The notes: a model not told the origin generated them from the letters alone. Counted from the first letter of the stretch, positions 18,719 to 28,388 are shown. The stretch is 51,642 nt of DNA from Lachnospiraceae bacterium (GCA_024694625.1 JAILJP010000088.1:1-51642), one strand, 5' to 3'. Numbers and translations: made by a program.

Positions 18719-19563
18719 CAGCAGTGGTTGTGACTTACAACCGATTGGAATTTCTAAAAGAATGCATCAGTTCCCTGCAACAGCAGGAAGCAGAGAATTT
18801 CAATATATTGGTAGTTGATAATAAAAGCACGGACGGAACGAGAGAGTATTTAAATACCCTTTCGGATACCGACGTGCAACTTCTGTTTTTAGAAGAAAAT
18901 ATGGGTGGCGCCGGTGGATTCTATTATGGTATACAAAAGGCTTTGGAAGACGGAACAGATGCCGTTTGGATTATGGACGACGACACCATTCCCCAAAAGG
19001 ATGCATTAAAAAAACTGTTGGAGGCAGATCGCCTTTTACATCACGACTACGGATACCTGGCATCGGATGTACGTTGGGTTGACGGAAAAGCCTGTGAGAT
19101 GAACCGGGTCCATGTGATAAAAAAGGACACTGCCACTTATGATAGAATTGATATTGCATCTTTTGTATCCTTGTTGATTCCCGCAGAGCGGATTCAACAG
19201 GTTGGACTTCCTATCAAGGAGTACTTTATTTGGGGAGACGATAAGGAGTATACCTTGCGTATCAGTGACCGTTGGCCATGCTATTTTGTTCCGCAATCCC
19301 GTGTGGTTCACAAAATGAAAACCAATGTTGGCAGTAATATTTGTACGGATGAAATAACCAGGGTACAACGGTATTTTTATGCGTATCGAAATGATTATGC
19401 CACTGCCAAAAAGAGAGGTATCAAAAGCCTGGCTTTGTATAATGCCGGTTTTTATTTAAATATGTTTCGAGTATTGTTCAAGGCGAAAGATCACAAGATA
19501 AAACGTCTTGATGTAATGATAAGGGGACGAAGAGAGGGAAAGAATTTTCTGAGAAAAGAGTAG
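18709..19563 (+). CDS. GT2 family glycosyltransferase, galactofuranosyltransferase-like (NxGGAGGF type)
   Basis: A 284-residue paralogue of the preceding enzyme. It has VTAVVVTYNRLEFLKECI, ILVVDNKSTDGTREYL, NMGGAGGFYYGI, WIMDDDTIPQ and EYFIWGDDKEYTLRI in the same order and spacing. It starts inside the end of the upstream gene (10-base overlap), so the pair is probably translationally coupled. Two neighbouring enzymes of one type could act at successive Galf positions. There are no membrane segments. Confidence 0.82.
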   Translation: MEVTAVVVTYNRLEFLKECISSLQQQEAENFNILVVDNKSTDGTREYLNTLSDTDVQLLFLEENMGGAGGFYYGIQKALEDGTDAVWIMDDDTIPQKDALKKLLEADRLLHHDYGYLASDVRWVDGKACEMNRVHVIKKDTATYDRIDIASFVSLLIPAERIQQVGLPIKEYFIWGDDKEYTLRISDRWPCYFVPQSRVVHKMKTNVGSNICTDEITRVQRYFYAYRNDYATAKKRGIKSLALYNAGFYLNMFRVLFKAKDHKIKRLDVMIRGRREGKNFLRKE

Positions 19564-19567
19564 GCTT

Positions 19568-21109
19568 ATGAGAACAAAAAATTCTATTTTAAATTTCCTG
19601 GCAAATGAAGGAAGTCACTTTTGGAATATTCTTTTATCTTTTTTGTGTAGAACTGTTTTTATTTACACAATGTCCAAAGAATATCTGGGTATGACAGGTT
19701 TGTTTACCAATGTTTTGACTGTGCTTTCGCTAGCAGAACTTGGTATCGGAACAGCAATGATGTTCCACATGTACAAACCGGTAAATGAACACGACCATGT
19801 TTTGCTGAACCAGTTAATGAATCTCTATCGAAGATTCTATAATTTGGTAGCACTGTTTATTTTGGTAGTGGGATTTTCCTTGATGCCCACACTACAGTTT
19901 TTTATTAAAGATACGGTGGTGACAAATGAAATCCGTATCGTATATGGCTTGTATTTAATTAATACTGCCGCTTCTTATATCCTTGGATATCGATGCGCCA
20001 TTATCAATGCTCATCAAAAAGGATATGTGGTTACGGCTTTAAATACCGTAGCAACCACGGTGCAGTTTTTAACACAGATGTTGGTGTTGTGGCTGACCCA
20101 TAATTTTATTTTGTATCTTTCTATTCAGATTATCTGTAATATTGCCACCAATGCAGTGGTAGCGGTGAAAGCCGGAAAGATGTATCCCTATATTGATGAA
20201 GACAAAAAAACACTTCCCCCTGTGGAGGTGCGTCATCATATTTACAAAAATGTTGGAGCCACCTTTTTGCATAAGCTGGGGGACGTGGTCATCAACAATA
20301 CCGATGATATTTTGATGTCCAAGTTTTTTGGATTGGTGACGGAAGGTATTTATTCCAACTATCAGCTGATTCAGTTCAGTATCAATACCGCTTTGAATGG
20401 ATTGTTTGGCGCCTTTACCGCCGGAATCGGTGATTTGGGTGCGGAAAATGACAAGAAAAAAATCTATAGCATTTATAAAACCATGAACTTTATGGGATTT
20501 TGGATGTATAGCTTTAGTACCATTGCATTTTTGGTAATGTTTAATCCTTTTATTTCCGTGTGGGCCGGGGAGGATTTTATTTTCCCCATGTATATTGTAG
20601 TGGTCTATGAAATGGCCTTTTATGTTTCGGGAATGAGAAAGATTACCCTAACGTTTCGAGATGCCTTGGGGCTTTATTGGTATGACCGTTACAAACCTAT
20701 TGCAGAAGTAATCGTGGATATTGCTGCATCTTTGATTTGTATTTGGAAGTTCGGTGTGGTAGGTGTCGTAATGGGACCTTTGATTAGTTCCGTGGGCATT
20801 TGCCTTTGGATTGAACCGCTGGTTACTTTTAAATACGGATTCGAGGTACCTTTACGGGAATACTTTAAAAAGTTTTTTGTTTATACCCTAACTACTGTGG
20901 TAGTGGGAGGCTTTACCTATTGGGTGACCTCTTTTGCCGATATGGGTGGTGTGCCGGAAATTGTGATTAAATTACTACTGGTGATTGTTATTTACAATGC
21001 CATTGTGTTTGTGTTGTATTGGCATACACCGGAGTGTCAGGATTTGTATAGAAGAGGGATGAATGTTCTTCGCATTATGAAGGAAAAGAAAGAAAATAAA
21101 GGAGCTTAG
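19568..21109 (+). CDS. Wzx-type polysaccharide flippase (MOP superfamily)
   Basis: A 513-residue protein with about 12-14 membrane segments spread along its whole length. The pattern matches polysaccharide biosynthesis flippases: a short basic N-terminus, LLSFLCRTVFIY, an EYLGMTGLFTNVLTVLSLAELGIGTA segment, and VVGVVMGPLISSVGICLWIEPLV late in the protein. It would turn lipid-linked repeat units to the outer face of the membrane. No Wzy polymerase is obvious near it, although several large membrane proteins in the locus could do that job. A TagGH-type ABC exporter is also present (29292, 30127). The gene lies 4 bases after the preceding GT2. Confidence 0.85.
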   Translation: MRTKNSILNFLANEGSHFWNILLSFLCRTVFIYTMSKEYLGMTGLFTNVLTVLSLAELGIGTAMMFHMYKPVNEHDHVLLNQLMNLYRRFYNLVALFILVVGFSLMPTLQFFIKDTVVTNEIRIVYGLYLINTAASYILGYRCAIINAHQKGYVVTALNTVATTVQFLTQMLVLWLTHNFILYLSIQIICNIATNAVVAVKAGKMYPYIDEDKKTLPPVEVRHHIYKNVGATFLHKLGDVVINNTDDILMSKFFGLVTEGIYSNYQLIQFSINTALNGLFGAFTAGIGDLGAENDKKKIYSIYKTMNFMGFWMYSFSTIAFLVMFNPFISVWAGEDFIFPMYIVVVYEMAFYVSGMRKITLTFRDALGLYWYDRYKPIAEVIVDIAASLICIWKFGVVGVVMGPLISSVGICLWIEPLVTFKYGFEVPLREYFKKFFVYTLTTVVVGGFTYWVTSFADMGGVPEIVIKLLLVIVIYNAIVFVLYWHTPECQDLYRRGMNVLRIMKEKKENKGA

Positions 21110-21111
21110 TT

Positions 21112-22959
21112 TTGATAGTACAAAATATTGTGTTCCCAAAGAAGGGAATTTGCAACGAATGGAAACTGTATTTTCGCGGAATGCGAGACCAACAGCAGGG
21201 CTGGAAGGTTGTAGGATCAAAAGGAGCTCTTTCCTATGAGGGACCTTTGTCTGTTTTGGTTCGAGATGATCAGACCTTGTCTTTGGAAACCTACTTTAAT
21301 TCTTTTTCCATTGGAAAATGGAAAAAATATACGAAATTAAAGAACCTTCGATTGAATATTGTTTGTGAAGGCGAATTTGAAATTAAGGGCTATCAGTCCA
21401 TTGGACAGCAGTATATTCGTGAAAACAAAGGGGATAATACAAAGGTGGAGTACCGCTTTAAGCATCCCATTCGAAATGAAATCCCCGTAACGGTGACAAA
21501 GGGCGAAGATAATCACATAATCGTGGAATTCCCGGATGATATAAATGAGGGAATCGTGTACATTACCTTAAAAGCAAAGGGAGACGTTGTATTTTATGGC
21601 GGAGCCTATGAAACCAATCTTTTGGAGGAGGAATTAAACCCCGTACATTTTGGTATCGGTATTTGTACCTTCAAACGAGAGCCTTTTGTAAAACACAACG
21701 TAAACGGAATTATCCGGGATTTAGCAGAAAATCCTGAATCGGAATTATACAATAAGGTGGAAGTATATGTTTCGGACAACGGACAGACACTTCCCGAAGA
21801 TACCTTTAAAAGTGAAAAGGTGCATTTATTCACCAACAAGAATCTTGGAGGTGCCGGTGGATTTACCCGTGCCATGATTGAAGGGGTATTGAGAAATGAA
21901 AACTGTCCTTTTACCCATTTCATTTTAATGGATGACGATATTTGCATTAATACCAATGCCATTGAGCGAAACTATCGTCTCCTTCGACTTTTGAAGCCGG
22001 AGTATGCAGGAATGAATGTTGGTGGGGAGCTGTTTGATTTGGATTATCGTTATCGTCAGTTTGAAGCCGGTGCCTCTTTTGTGGGTACGGTAATTCAGTC
22101 CTATAATCAAGGTTGGGATATGAGAAGAAAGAGTGCGGTTTCTGCCAATGAAATCGAAAATCCCATGAACTTCAACGGTTGGTGGTATACCTGTATTCCC
22201 GTTAGCTTTATCCGAAAGGATAATTTGCCTTTGCCGGTATTTATTCACCGAGATGACGTGGAGTATGGAATGAGAAATACACAGGGAACCATTTTGATGA
22301 ATGGAATCAATGTATGGCATCCTCAAGGCCCCAATAAGGCATCTACTGCAATGAATTATTATGACGTGCGAAATGATTTGATTTGTATGTCAGCCTTTGA
22401 TACAAAGGCGACAGCAGGCGAGTTGACCAATATGTATTTCAGAGGCATGCTGGGAAATTTGTTGCGTTACAGATATCAGGTAGAGGACTGTGTGTTTGAA
22501 GGTGTGGAAGACTTCTTTAAGGGTCCGGACTACTTTATGAACTTGGATCCTGTGGCAAAACACAAGGAATTAGCAAGATACAATTATAAGTTTGAAACTC
22601 CGGATGAGAGCATTGACTTATCAAAGATAGAGAAGAAACGTGTGGATGAACTTCCCAAGGGAATCTTTTTAAAGGCTGCCCTTTGTTGGTTGCTTCCTTC
22701 CAAAAATGATACCAGAGTGTGCCATTTGGAGGATATTGGCGTAGCTTTTCGCTATCGAAGAGTTTATTTATACGACCGATTCCGCCAGCAGGGATTTTTG
22801 GCAGAAAAAAGCTATGGAAAAGCATTTACTGTAGTGTTCCACTACTTTAAAATCTATTGTTTGGTACATGCAAAATATAAAAAGACCATGAAAGAATGGG
22901 CAGAGCGAAAAGGGGAATATACCTCCCTTGAATTTTGGGAAAAGTATTTGGAGATTTAG
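21112..22959 (+). CDS. GlfT2-like galactofuranosyltransferase
   Basis: A 615-residue, three-part protein like mycobacterial GlfT2 (637 residues): an N-terminal beta-rich domain (about 1-170), a GT-A domain (about 175-410) and a C-terminal helical domain. Seen motifs are GIGICTFKRE, VYVSDNGQTL, NLGGAGGFTRAMIEG, the metal site MDDD (Asp274-276), HRDDVEYG with Asp381/Asp382, and VWH with His403. The last two match the catalytic Asp and metal-binding His of GlfT2. It would polymerise or add Galf from UDP-Galf on a lipid carrier. The start is TTG at 21112, supported by AAAGGAG with a 7-base spacer. Glf at 26299 makes the donor. No separate GlfT1 role can be assigned. Confidence 0.88.
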   Translation: MIVQNIVFPKKGICNEWKLYFRGMRDQQQGWKVVGSKGALSYEGPLSVLVRDDQTLSLETYFNSFSIGKWKKYTKLKNLRLNIVCEGEFEIKGYQSIGQQYIRENKGDNTKVEYRFKHPIRNEIPVTVTKGEDNHIIVEFPDDINEGIVYITLKAKGDVVFYGGAYETNLLEEELNPVHFGIGICTFKREPFVKHNVNGIIRDLAENPESELYNKVEVYVSDNGQTLPEDTFKSEKVHLFTNKNLGGAGGFTRAMIEGVLRNENCPFTHFILMDDDICINTNAIERNYRLLRLLKPEYAGMNVGGELFDLDYRYRQFEAGASFVGTVIQSYNQGWDMRRKSAVSANEIENPMNFNGWWYTCIPVSFIRKDNLPLPVFIHRDDVEYGMRNTQGTILMNGINVWHPQGPNKASTAMNYYDVRNDLICMSAFDTKATAGELTNMYFRGMLGNLLRYRYQVEDCVFEGVEDFFKGPDYFMNLDPVAKHKELARYNYKFETPDESIDLSKIEKKRVDELPKGIFLKAALCWLLPSKNDTRVCHLEDIGVAFRYRRVYLYDRFRQQGFLAEKSYGKAFTVVFHYFKIYCLVHAKYKKTMKEWAERKGEYTSLEFWEKYLEI

Positions 22960-22962
22960 TAT

Positions 22963-23931
22963 ATGAAGATCTCAATTGTGGTTCCTGTTTGGAATCTTGA
23001 ACACTATCTGGAAGAGTTTTTGGAAAGTGTTTTGGCTTCTGAGGAAAGGGACTTTGAACTCTTGTTGGTGGACAATGGTTCCACCGATGGTACTGCAAAC
23101 ATAATAGAGTCCTACGTGGCAAAGGACGCAAGGGTTCAAAAACTCTTTTGTCTGAAAAAAGGAGCGGCTGCTGCAAGAAATGTGGGATTGGAACAGGCGA
23201 AGGGCCGTTATGTGGTTTTTTTGGATGGGGATGATACCATTGAAAAAAACTACCTCTCCCTTATGGTAAAAGCTATGGAAAAAGAGAATATTTCCATGGC
23301 GGATTGTGGATATATCACCCAGTATCAGGGAGAAGTTGTTGATAAAACCTCAGCAAAAACTGTGGAGACAGAAAAGGCCCGTTCTTTTTTGATTTCCATC
23401 TTTGCCGATGATGAACATGAATACGACGGATTCATTTGGAACAAAATATTTTTGAAAGATGTAATTGAAAAAAAGCATCTTCGTTTTCATGAGGAGTTTT
23501 CCTTTAACGAGGACCGTTTGTTTTTAACGGAGTATCTCATGGGACAAAAAGACGTGGCTATGATTTCCAATCATTTGTACCATTACAGAGTTCGTGATGA
23601 CAGTGCCATGAGTGCGACTAGAGAATACTTTGCCAGTGAACAGGAAATGACGGAAATTCCTGCTTTTGATGAGATTCGAAAAGCCACTGAGGCAGATGAA
23701 GAGATTCACAAGACGGTTTGCCGAAATATGGCCTACGCGCAATTGAGACTTTTTAAGCGGATGGTGGATGACAAACAGTGGGCCAGATATCGAAAAAGTC
23801 TTTTGAGAAAATACGCAAGAAATTTTGGAAAACTAAACTACCAACCAAGAGATAAACAGGAAGCAAGGCTATGCCTTCGTTATGTTTTTTACGGATGGAC
23901 AGGAATAAGCTATGGAAAAAGACCAGTTTAA
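22963..23931 (+). CDS. GT2 family glycosyltransferase
   Basis: A 322-residue GT-A enzyme. ISIVVPVWNLEHYLEEFL opens the fold, LLLVDNGSTDGT follows, then KKGAAAARNVGLEQAKGRYVVFLDGDDTIEKNYL with the DGDD metal site. FIWNKIFLKDVI and FNEDRLFLTEYL are the capsule-type GT2 acceptor blocks. It begins 3 bases after the GlfT2-like gene, whose last codons supply the GGAG. It overlaps the next gene by 20 bases. That gene is a degraded copy of the same family. Confidence 0.87.
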   Translation: MKISIVVPVWNLEHYLEEFLESVLASEERDFELLLVDNGSTDGTANIIESYVAKDARVQKLFCLKKGAAAARNVGLEQAKGRYVVFLDGDDTIEKNYLSLMVKAMEKENISMADCGYITQYQGEVVDKTSAKTVETEKARSFLISIFADDEHEYDGFIWNKIFLKDVIEKKHLRFHEEFSFNEDRLFLTEYLMGQKDVAMISNHLYHYRVRDDSAMSATREYFASEQEMTEIPAFDEIRKATEADEEIHKTVCRNMAYAQLRLFKRMVDDKQWARYRKSLLRKYARNFGKLNYQPRDKQEARLCLRYVFYGWTGISYGKRPV

Positions 23932-24778
23932 AATATCAGTAATTCTTTTTGGAGAACAGAATAAGGATTTGGGAAAACAGACGCTTCAAGATTTTGAAAT
24001 TCTTAAGGTGGATGTGGATGATATTCCTGGAAGAAACAAGGCCTTAAAAGATGCTCGAGGGGAGTTTGTGGTCTTTGTGTCACAAAAGGATTCCTTGGAG
24101 GAAAACTATTTGGAATATTTGCTGGAGGGAATCTCCAAAGCTCATATGTCTTTGTGTGGATATGGAATTATGGATGGCGGGGAAGAAGTGTATCGTACAC
24201 CGGAGGGAACCAGCCGTCTGATGAGCGGAGAAGACATGCAGTGTCGATTGTTTTACCAGTATCATTATCAGGGATATTTACAAAATAAAATGTTCCGTCG
24301 CCAGGTAATCGCGTCAAAGCATCTTTGTTTTGCAGAGGATTTGGAGGAAAACGGAGATTTTTTGTTTTTGATGCAATATCTTCGTTATGCAAAACTGGTT
24401 CGCCTTTCCCCGGAGGTAACGTATTGGTTTCGACCTTATAAGGACTTAAAGGGAAAGAAAAAAAGCGAGGCAGAACAAAAGATTTCCGAGACTGACGGAT
24501 ATCTGCGTTGCTTAAAGGAAGTGCCGAAGCGAAGCGATGCAATGTGGCTGGGAGAACAGACTGCTGCGGGAAGTGCTCTTTTGGCATATGAGGCTATGAT
24601 GTATGAGGCACAAAAACAAAATGATGAACTGCTTTTTGCAAAAAGTCCCATGCGTAAAATGGCGAAAAAATGTTTGAAATTGGATTATGACATCGAAGAG
24701 GAAGAGGAAGAAATGTTGTTTTTAGGTTTGTTGCACTATGCAAAAACCGGAAGGGTAACTGTGCTTGAACATGAATAA
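23912..24778 (+). CDS. Degenerate GT2-like protein, probably catalytically inactive
   Basis: A 288-residue paralogue of the preceding GT2 with a shortened, altered catalytic core. It starts FKISVILFGEQ but lacks about 40 residues that hold the VDNGSTDGT block. It still has PGRNKALKDARGEFVVFV aligned to the AARNVGLEQAKGRYVVFL region. The DGDD metal site is replaced by S-Q-K-D (VSQKDSLEENYLEYLL). The C-terminal blocks survive as LQNKMFRRQVI and ENGDFLFLMQYL. The reading frame is open and overlaps its neighbours by 20 and several bases, so it is probably expressed. Loss of nucleotide-binding and metal residues suggests a structural or regulatory partner, or a gene in decline. No membrane segment is seen. 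Confidence 0.75.
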   Translation: MEKDQFKISVILFGEQNKDLGKQTLQDFEILKVDVDDIPGRNKALKDARGEFVVFVSQKDSLEENYLEYLLEGISKAHMSLCGYGIMDGGEEVYRTPEGTSRLMSGEDMQCRLFYQYHYQGYLQNKMFRRQVIASKHLCFAEDLEENGDFLFLMQYLRYAKLVRLSPEVTYWFRPYKDLKGKKKSEAEQKISETDGYLRCLKEVPKRSDAMWLGEQTAAGSALLAYEAMMYEAQKQNDELLFAKSPMRKMAKKCLKLDYDIEEEEEEMLFLGLLHYAKTGRVTVLEHE

Positions 24779-26288
24779 AGAGAACCTGAAAAAAATAGTA
24801 ATGCCATTGCTTTGCATTCTCTTTGCTGCGCTTTGCTCCATGGGATTTTTGTTTGGCGTTGCAAAACTGGATGTAACCCAAGCTCTGGGAAAAATCGTAG
24901 TGGTGTATGTGGCCATTGCCGCATTCACCTTTGGGGTTTTGTGGATTGGATACAAGAAATATAAGCTGGAATTACATTTGTTGTATTTTATCGCGCTCTT
25001 GGGATTGGGAAGCATTTTAACTGTGGCGGAACCGGTGTTTTCTGCCCCGGATGAAATGGTGCATTTTTTCAGAGCCTATGATGTTTCCAATTTTCTTTTG
25101 GGAGAAACGTCGGATACAGTTGTTTCTACACACCGTATGTCGGAGTGGAATTTAACCTATTACGAAACGGAAATTTCCAAAGAAAACATTCAAAAATACG
25201 GGGATGCGTTTTCTCTAAAAGAAGACCATAGTTTGCTTACATGGATTGAAAGCCGAAAGACCACTTCCCCTCGAATTCTTTACGCCATAGGTGGAATTGG
25301 GATTACCTTTGGAAGACTGTTGCACTGGAATCTGGCTCCTATGGCAGCCTTTGGACAGTTGTTGAGTCTCATCTTTTTCGGAGCAGTTACCGCTTATGGG
25401 ATTTATAAAATTCCCTTTGCAAAACGTACCGTAGCAGTAATCGGGCTTTTACCTATGGTGGTTCAGCAGGCGACTTCTTTTTCCTATGATATGGAAATTA
25501 ATGGGGCAGCCTTTCTTTTGGTTTGTTTATCGCTTTCGTTTTTAGAGGAAAGGCCAAAGAAAAAGGATGTGGTTTTTTATGTTTTGGCGCTATGGATTTT
25601 GTATTGTGCCAAAGCACATATTTATGCCATCTTAGTTTTGGTAACAGTGGCTTTATTTGCCAAAAGATCCTGGCTGGAGAAATCCAAACGGAAGGTTTTG
25701 ATTCCTATGGGAGGAATTTTGATTTTGGGAGGCGCTTATGCTTGCATGGAATTTGCAGACAACCTACAAACTGTACCCGTTATTGCCCGCCTTCAGGAGG
25801 AAGGGCATTCACCTTATTATTATTTGACCCATCTGGGATATACCATTCCTTTGTTTCTTCGGACACTGTTGCGCCGGGGAACCAATTATATCTTTCAAAT
25901 GATGGGAGGTAGCTTTGGCTGGTTTCAGATTTATGTTTGGACACCCATTGTGGTATTGTTGTTTTTGTTGGTGTTGGTGTCTGCGATTCGAAGAGAAAAA
26001 GAACCTTGTTATACAGTGAAAAAAAGAATTCTCATTTTGATTCCTTGTGTGGCCATAGGAATGTTGATTTTTGCGGCCATGCTGTTTTATGAGACGGGAC
26101 AAAATGCCTCCGTTATAGAGGGCGTGCAGGGAAGATACTTCTTGCCGGTGCTTTTGCCGGTACTTATTTCTTTGGGATTTTGGAAGAAACCAATTTTACC
26201 CAAAGAGGTAAAAGAAGAACATTTCTTGCTTGTAGCGGCAGGTTTGTTGTATATTACTATATTGGATTATTTATATTTAATACCATAA
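24771..26288 (+). CDS. DUF2142 family polytopic membrane protein
   Basis: A 505-residue protein with about twelve membrane segments. After two or three N-terminal helices it has VAEPVFSAPDEMVHFFRAYDV, the family's P-D-E-x-x-H outer loop. LLPMVVQQATSFSYDMEINGAAFLLV follows, then GVQGRYFLPVLLPVLISLGFW near the C-terminus. It is shorter than the DUF2142 gene at 9 but shares all three signature segments. A GT-C-like transferase or polymerase role on the outer face is inferred. ATG 24771 is used; a TTG at 24765 is better spaced from GGAAGGG and could be the start. It overlaps the upstream gene. Confidence 0.78.
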   Translation: MNKENLKKIVMPLLCILFAALCSMGFLFGVAKLDVTQALGKIVVVYVAIAAFTFGVLWIGYKKYKLELHLLYFIALLGLGSILTVAEPVFSAPDEMVHFFRAYDVSNFLLGETSDTVVSTHRMSEWNLTYYETEISKENIQKYGDAFSLKEDHSLLTWIESRKTTSPRILYAIGGIGITFGRLLHWNLAPMAAFGQLLSLIFFGAVTAYGIYKIPFAKRTVAVIGLLPMVVQQATSFSYDMEINGAAFLLVCLSLSFLEERPKKKDVVFYVLALWILYCAKAHIYAILVLVTVALFAKRSWLEKSKRKVLIPMGGILILGGAYACMEFADNLQTVPVIARLQEEGHSPYYYLTHLGYTIPLFLRTLLRRGTNYIFQMMGGSFGWFQIYVWTPIVVLLFLLVLVSAIRREKEPCYTVKKRILILIPCVAIGMLIFAAMLFYETGQNASVIEGVQGRYFLPVLLPVLISLGFWKKPILPKEVKEEHFLLVAAGLLYITILDYLYLIP

Positions 26289-26298
26289 AGGAGGAAAT

Positions 26299-27414
26299 AT
26301 GAAATACGATTATTTAATAGTTGGTGCCGGACTGTTCGGTGCAGTATTTGCATATGAAGCAAAGAAAAAGGGGAAAAAAGTTCTTGTGATTGATAAGAGA
26401 AATCATATCGCAGGAAATGTTTATACAGAAAAAAGAAGTGACATCAACGTGCATGTATATGGTGCACATATTTTCCATACCAATGAAAAATCCACTTGGG
26501 AATATGTAAATCAGTTTGCGGAGTTTAATAATTACATTAACTCTCCCATTGCCCGTTATAAGGATGAACTTTATAACTTGCCCTTCAACATGAATACATT
26601 TTCAAAGATGTGGAATATTAAAACTCCTCAGGAAGCAAAGGATGTGATTGCATCTCAGATTGCTGAGTTAAATATTACCGAGCCGAAGAACTTGGAAGAG
26701 CAGGCCCTTTCATTGGCAGGCCGTGATGTATATGAAAAATTGGTAAAAGGCTATACAGAAAAACAGTGGGGAAGAAGCTGTACAGAACTTCCTGCCTTTA
26801 TTATTAAGCGTTTACCTCTTCGCTTTACCTACGACAACAATTACTTTAATGCCCGCTATCAGGGTATCCCCATGGGCGGTTACACTCAGATTGTAGAAAA
26901 GATGTTAGACGGAGTTGATGTACGCACCGGTGAAGATTTCTTCGATTTGAAAAAGAGAAAAACATTATCTGACGGAACAGAAGTAGAATATGACAAGTTG
27001 TTGTTCACCGGTCAGATTGATGAATACTATGATTCTTGTTTCGGACCTTTGGAATATCGTTCCGTTCGTTTTGAGACAGAAGAATTACAGGAAGAAAACT
27101 ATCAGGGAAATGCCGTTGTAAACTACACGGAAAGAGAAGTTCCTTATACCAGAATCATTGAGCATAAGCATTTTGAATTTGGAACTCAGCCTACAACCAT
27201 TATTTCTAGAGAGTACTCTTCTGAATGGAAGCCTGGAGTAGAACCTTACTATCCGGTGAACAACGAAAAGAATAATGCTTTATATGAAAAGTATGCTGCT
27301 CTTGCTGCAAAAGAAGAAAATGTGATCTTTGGCGGTCGTTTGGGACAGTACAAGTACTACGACATGGACAAGGTAATTGAAGCGGCGTTGGAGTGCGTAA
27401 AAGAAAATTTATAA
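26299..27414 (+). CDS. glf: UDP-galactopyranose mutase
   Basis: A 371-residue flavoenzyme that interconverts UDP-galactopyranose and UDP-galactofuranose, the donor for Galf transferases. YLIVGAGLFGAVFAYEA is the FAD Rossmann motif, VIDKRNHIAGN the following acidic-end strand, and HIFHTNEKSTWEYVNQF, KGYTEKQWGR and GRLGQYKYYDMDKVIEAAL are family signatures. Length is normal and AAAGGAGG precedes the ATG, one of the best ribosome sites in the window. It makes a Galf-containing polymer likely and explains the three NxGGAGGF transferases at 17792-22959. Confidence 0.95.
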   Translation: MKYDYLIVGAGLFGAVFAYEAKKKGKKVLVIDKRNHIAGNVYTEKRSDINVHVYGAHIFHTNEKSTWEYVNQFAEFNNYINSPIARYKDELYNLPFNMNTFSKMWNIKTPQEAKDVIASQIAELNITEPKNLEEQALSLAGRDVYEKLVKGYTEKQWGRSCTELPAFIIKRLPLRFTYDNNYFNARYQGIPMGGYTQIVEKMLDGVDVRTGEDFFDLKKRKTLSDGTEVEYDKLLFTGQIDEYYDSCFGPLEYRSVRFETEELQEENYQGNAVVNYTEREVPYTRIIEHKHFEFGTQPTTIISREYSSEWKPGVEPYYPVNNEKNNALYEKYAALAAKEENVIFGGRLGQYKYYDMDKVIEAALECVKENL

Positions 27415-27452
27415 TTTCTCGTCAGAGAATTATACACTAAAAGGAGCTTTTT

Positions 27453-28388
27453 ATGGATGAGCTGGCAGTATTGATTCCCTGCTACAACGAAGAAAAAACC
27501 ATTACAAAAGTAGTGACGGATTGGAAAAAATCCTTCCCGGAGGCTATAATATATGTTTATGATAACAATTCCACAGATGACACTGCCAAATTGGCAAAAG
27601 AGGCAGGGGCTGTGGTGCGACATGAATATATGCAGGGAAAAGGCAATGTGGTTCGAAGAATGTTTCGGGAAATCGATGCCAAGTGCTATGTTATGATTGA
27701 CGGAGACGATACCTATCCTGCAGAAGAAGGAGATGCACTGGTAGATGCAGTGCTGAATCACAATGCAGATATGGTTGTGGGAGACCGATTGTCCTCCACC
27801 TATTTTACGGAGAACAAAAGAAAACTCCACAATTTTGGAAATACCATTGTCAGAAAAAGTATTAACCGATTATTTGGCGCTGACATTAAAGACGTTATGA
27901 CAGGTTATCGCGCCTTCAGTTATCGATTTGTAAAAACCTTTCCTGTTTTATCCCAGGGGTTTGAAATCGAAACAGAAATGACAATTCATGCTTTGGATAA
28001 AAATATGCAGGTGGAAAATGTGGTGGTAACCTATCGTGACCGACCGGAGGGAAGTGTATCAAAGCTTAGTACCATATCCGATGGTTGCAAGGTAATTGGA
28101 ACCATTGTTAGTTTACTACGGGATTATAAGCCTTTGTGTTTCTTTGGCTGGATTGCATTCTTGTTGTTTTTAGTATCTACCGTATTTTTGATCCCTGTTG
28201 TGACGGAATATTACCAAATTGGTTTGGTGCCGAGATTCCCCACACTGATTGCTTGCGGATTTGTATACTTGGTTTCGGTGTTGGCTTTGTTCTCGGGATT
28301 GATTTTACATAATATTCGAAAAAAAGAACTGCGGGAGTTCGAGTTTCGCCTGCAGTTGGCAGAAAAGTTTTTCAAAGAATCCAAATAA
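27453..28388 (+). CDS. DPM1-like polyprenyl-phosphate glycosyltransferase with two membrane segments
   Basis: A 311-residue GT2. The catalytic part has LAVLIPCYNEEKTI, IIYVYDNNSTDDT, GKGNVVRRMF, VMIDGDDTYPAE as metal site and DVMTGYRAFSYRFVKTFP. Two membrane segments follow at about residues 228-250 and 262-290. This is the dolichyl-phosphate mannose/glucose synthase layout, loading a sugar on polyprenyl phosphate for a GT-C enzyme such as the DUF2142 protein at 24771. AAAGGAG precedes the ATG, 38 bases after glf. The sugar is unknown. Confidence 0.85.
   Translation: MDELAVLIPCYNEEKTITKVVTDWKKSFPEAIIYVYDNNSTDDTAKLAKEAGAVVRHEYMQGKGNVVRRMFREIDAKCYVMIDGDDTYPAEEGDALVDAVLNHNADMVVGDRLSSTYFTENKRKLHNFGNTIVRKSINRLFGADIKDVMTGYRAFSYRFVKTFPVLSQGFEIETEMTIHALDKNMQVENVVVTYRDRPEGSVSKLSTISDGCKVIGTIVSLLRDYKPLCFFGWIAFLLFLVSTVFLIPVVTEYYQIGLVPRFPTLIACGFVYLVSVLALFSGLILHNIRKKELREFEFRLQLAEKFFKESK

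Noticed and set aside
23912-24778. Calling this gene an active glycosyltransferase
   Set aside because: The donor-binding block and acidic metal site of its neighbour are missing, so only a GT2-like label is supported.
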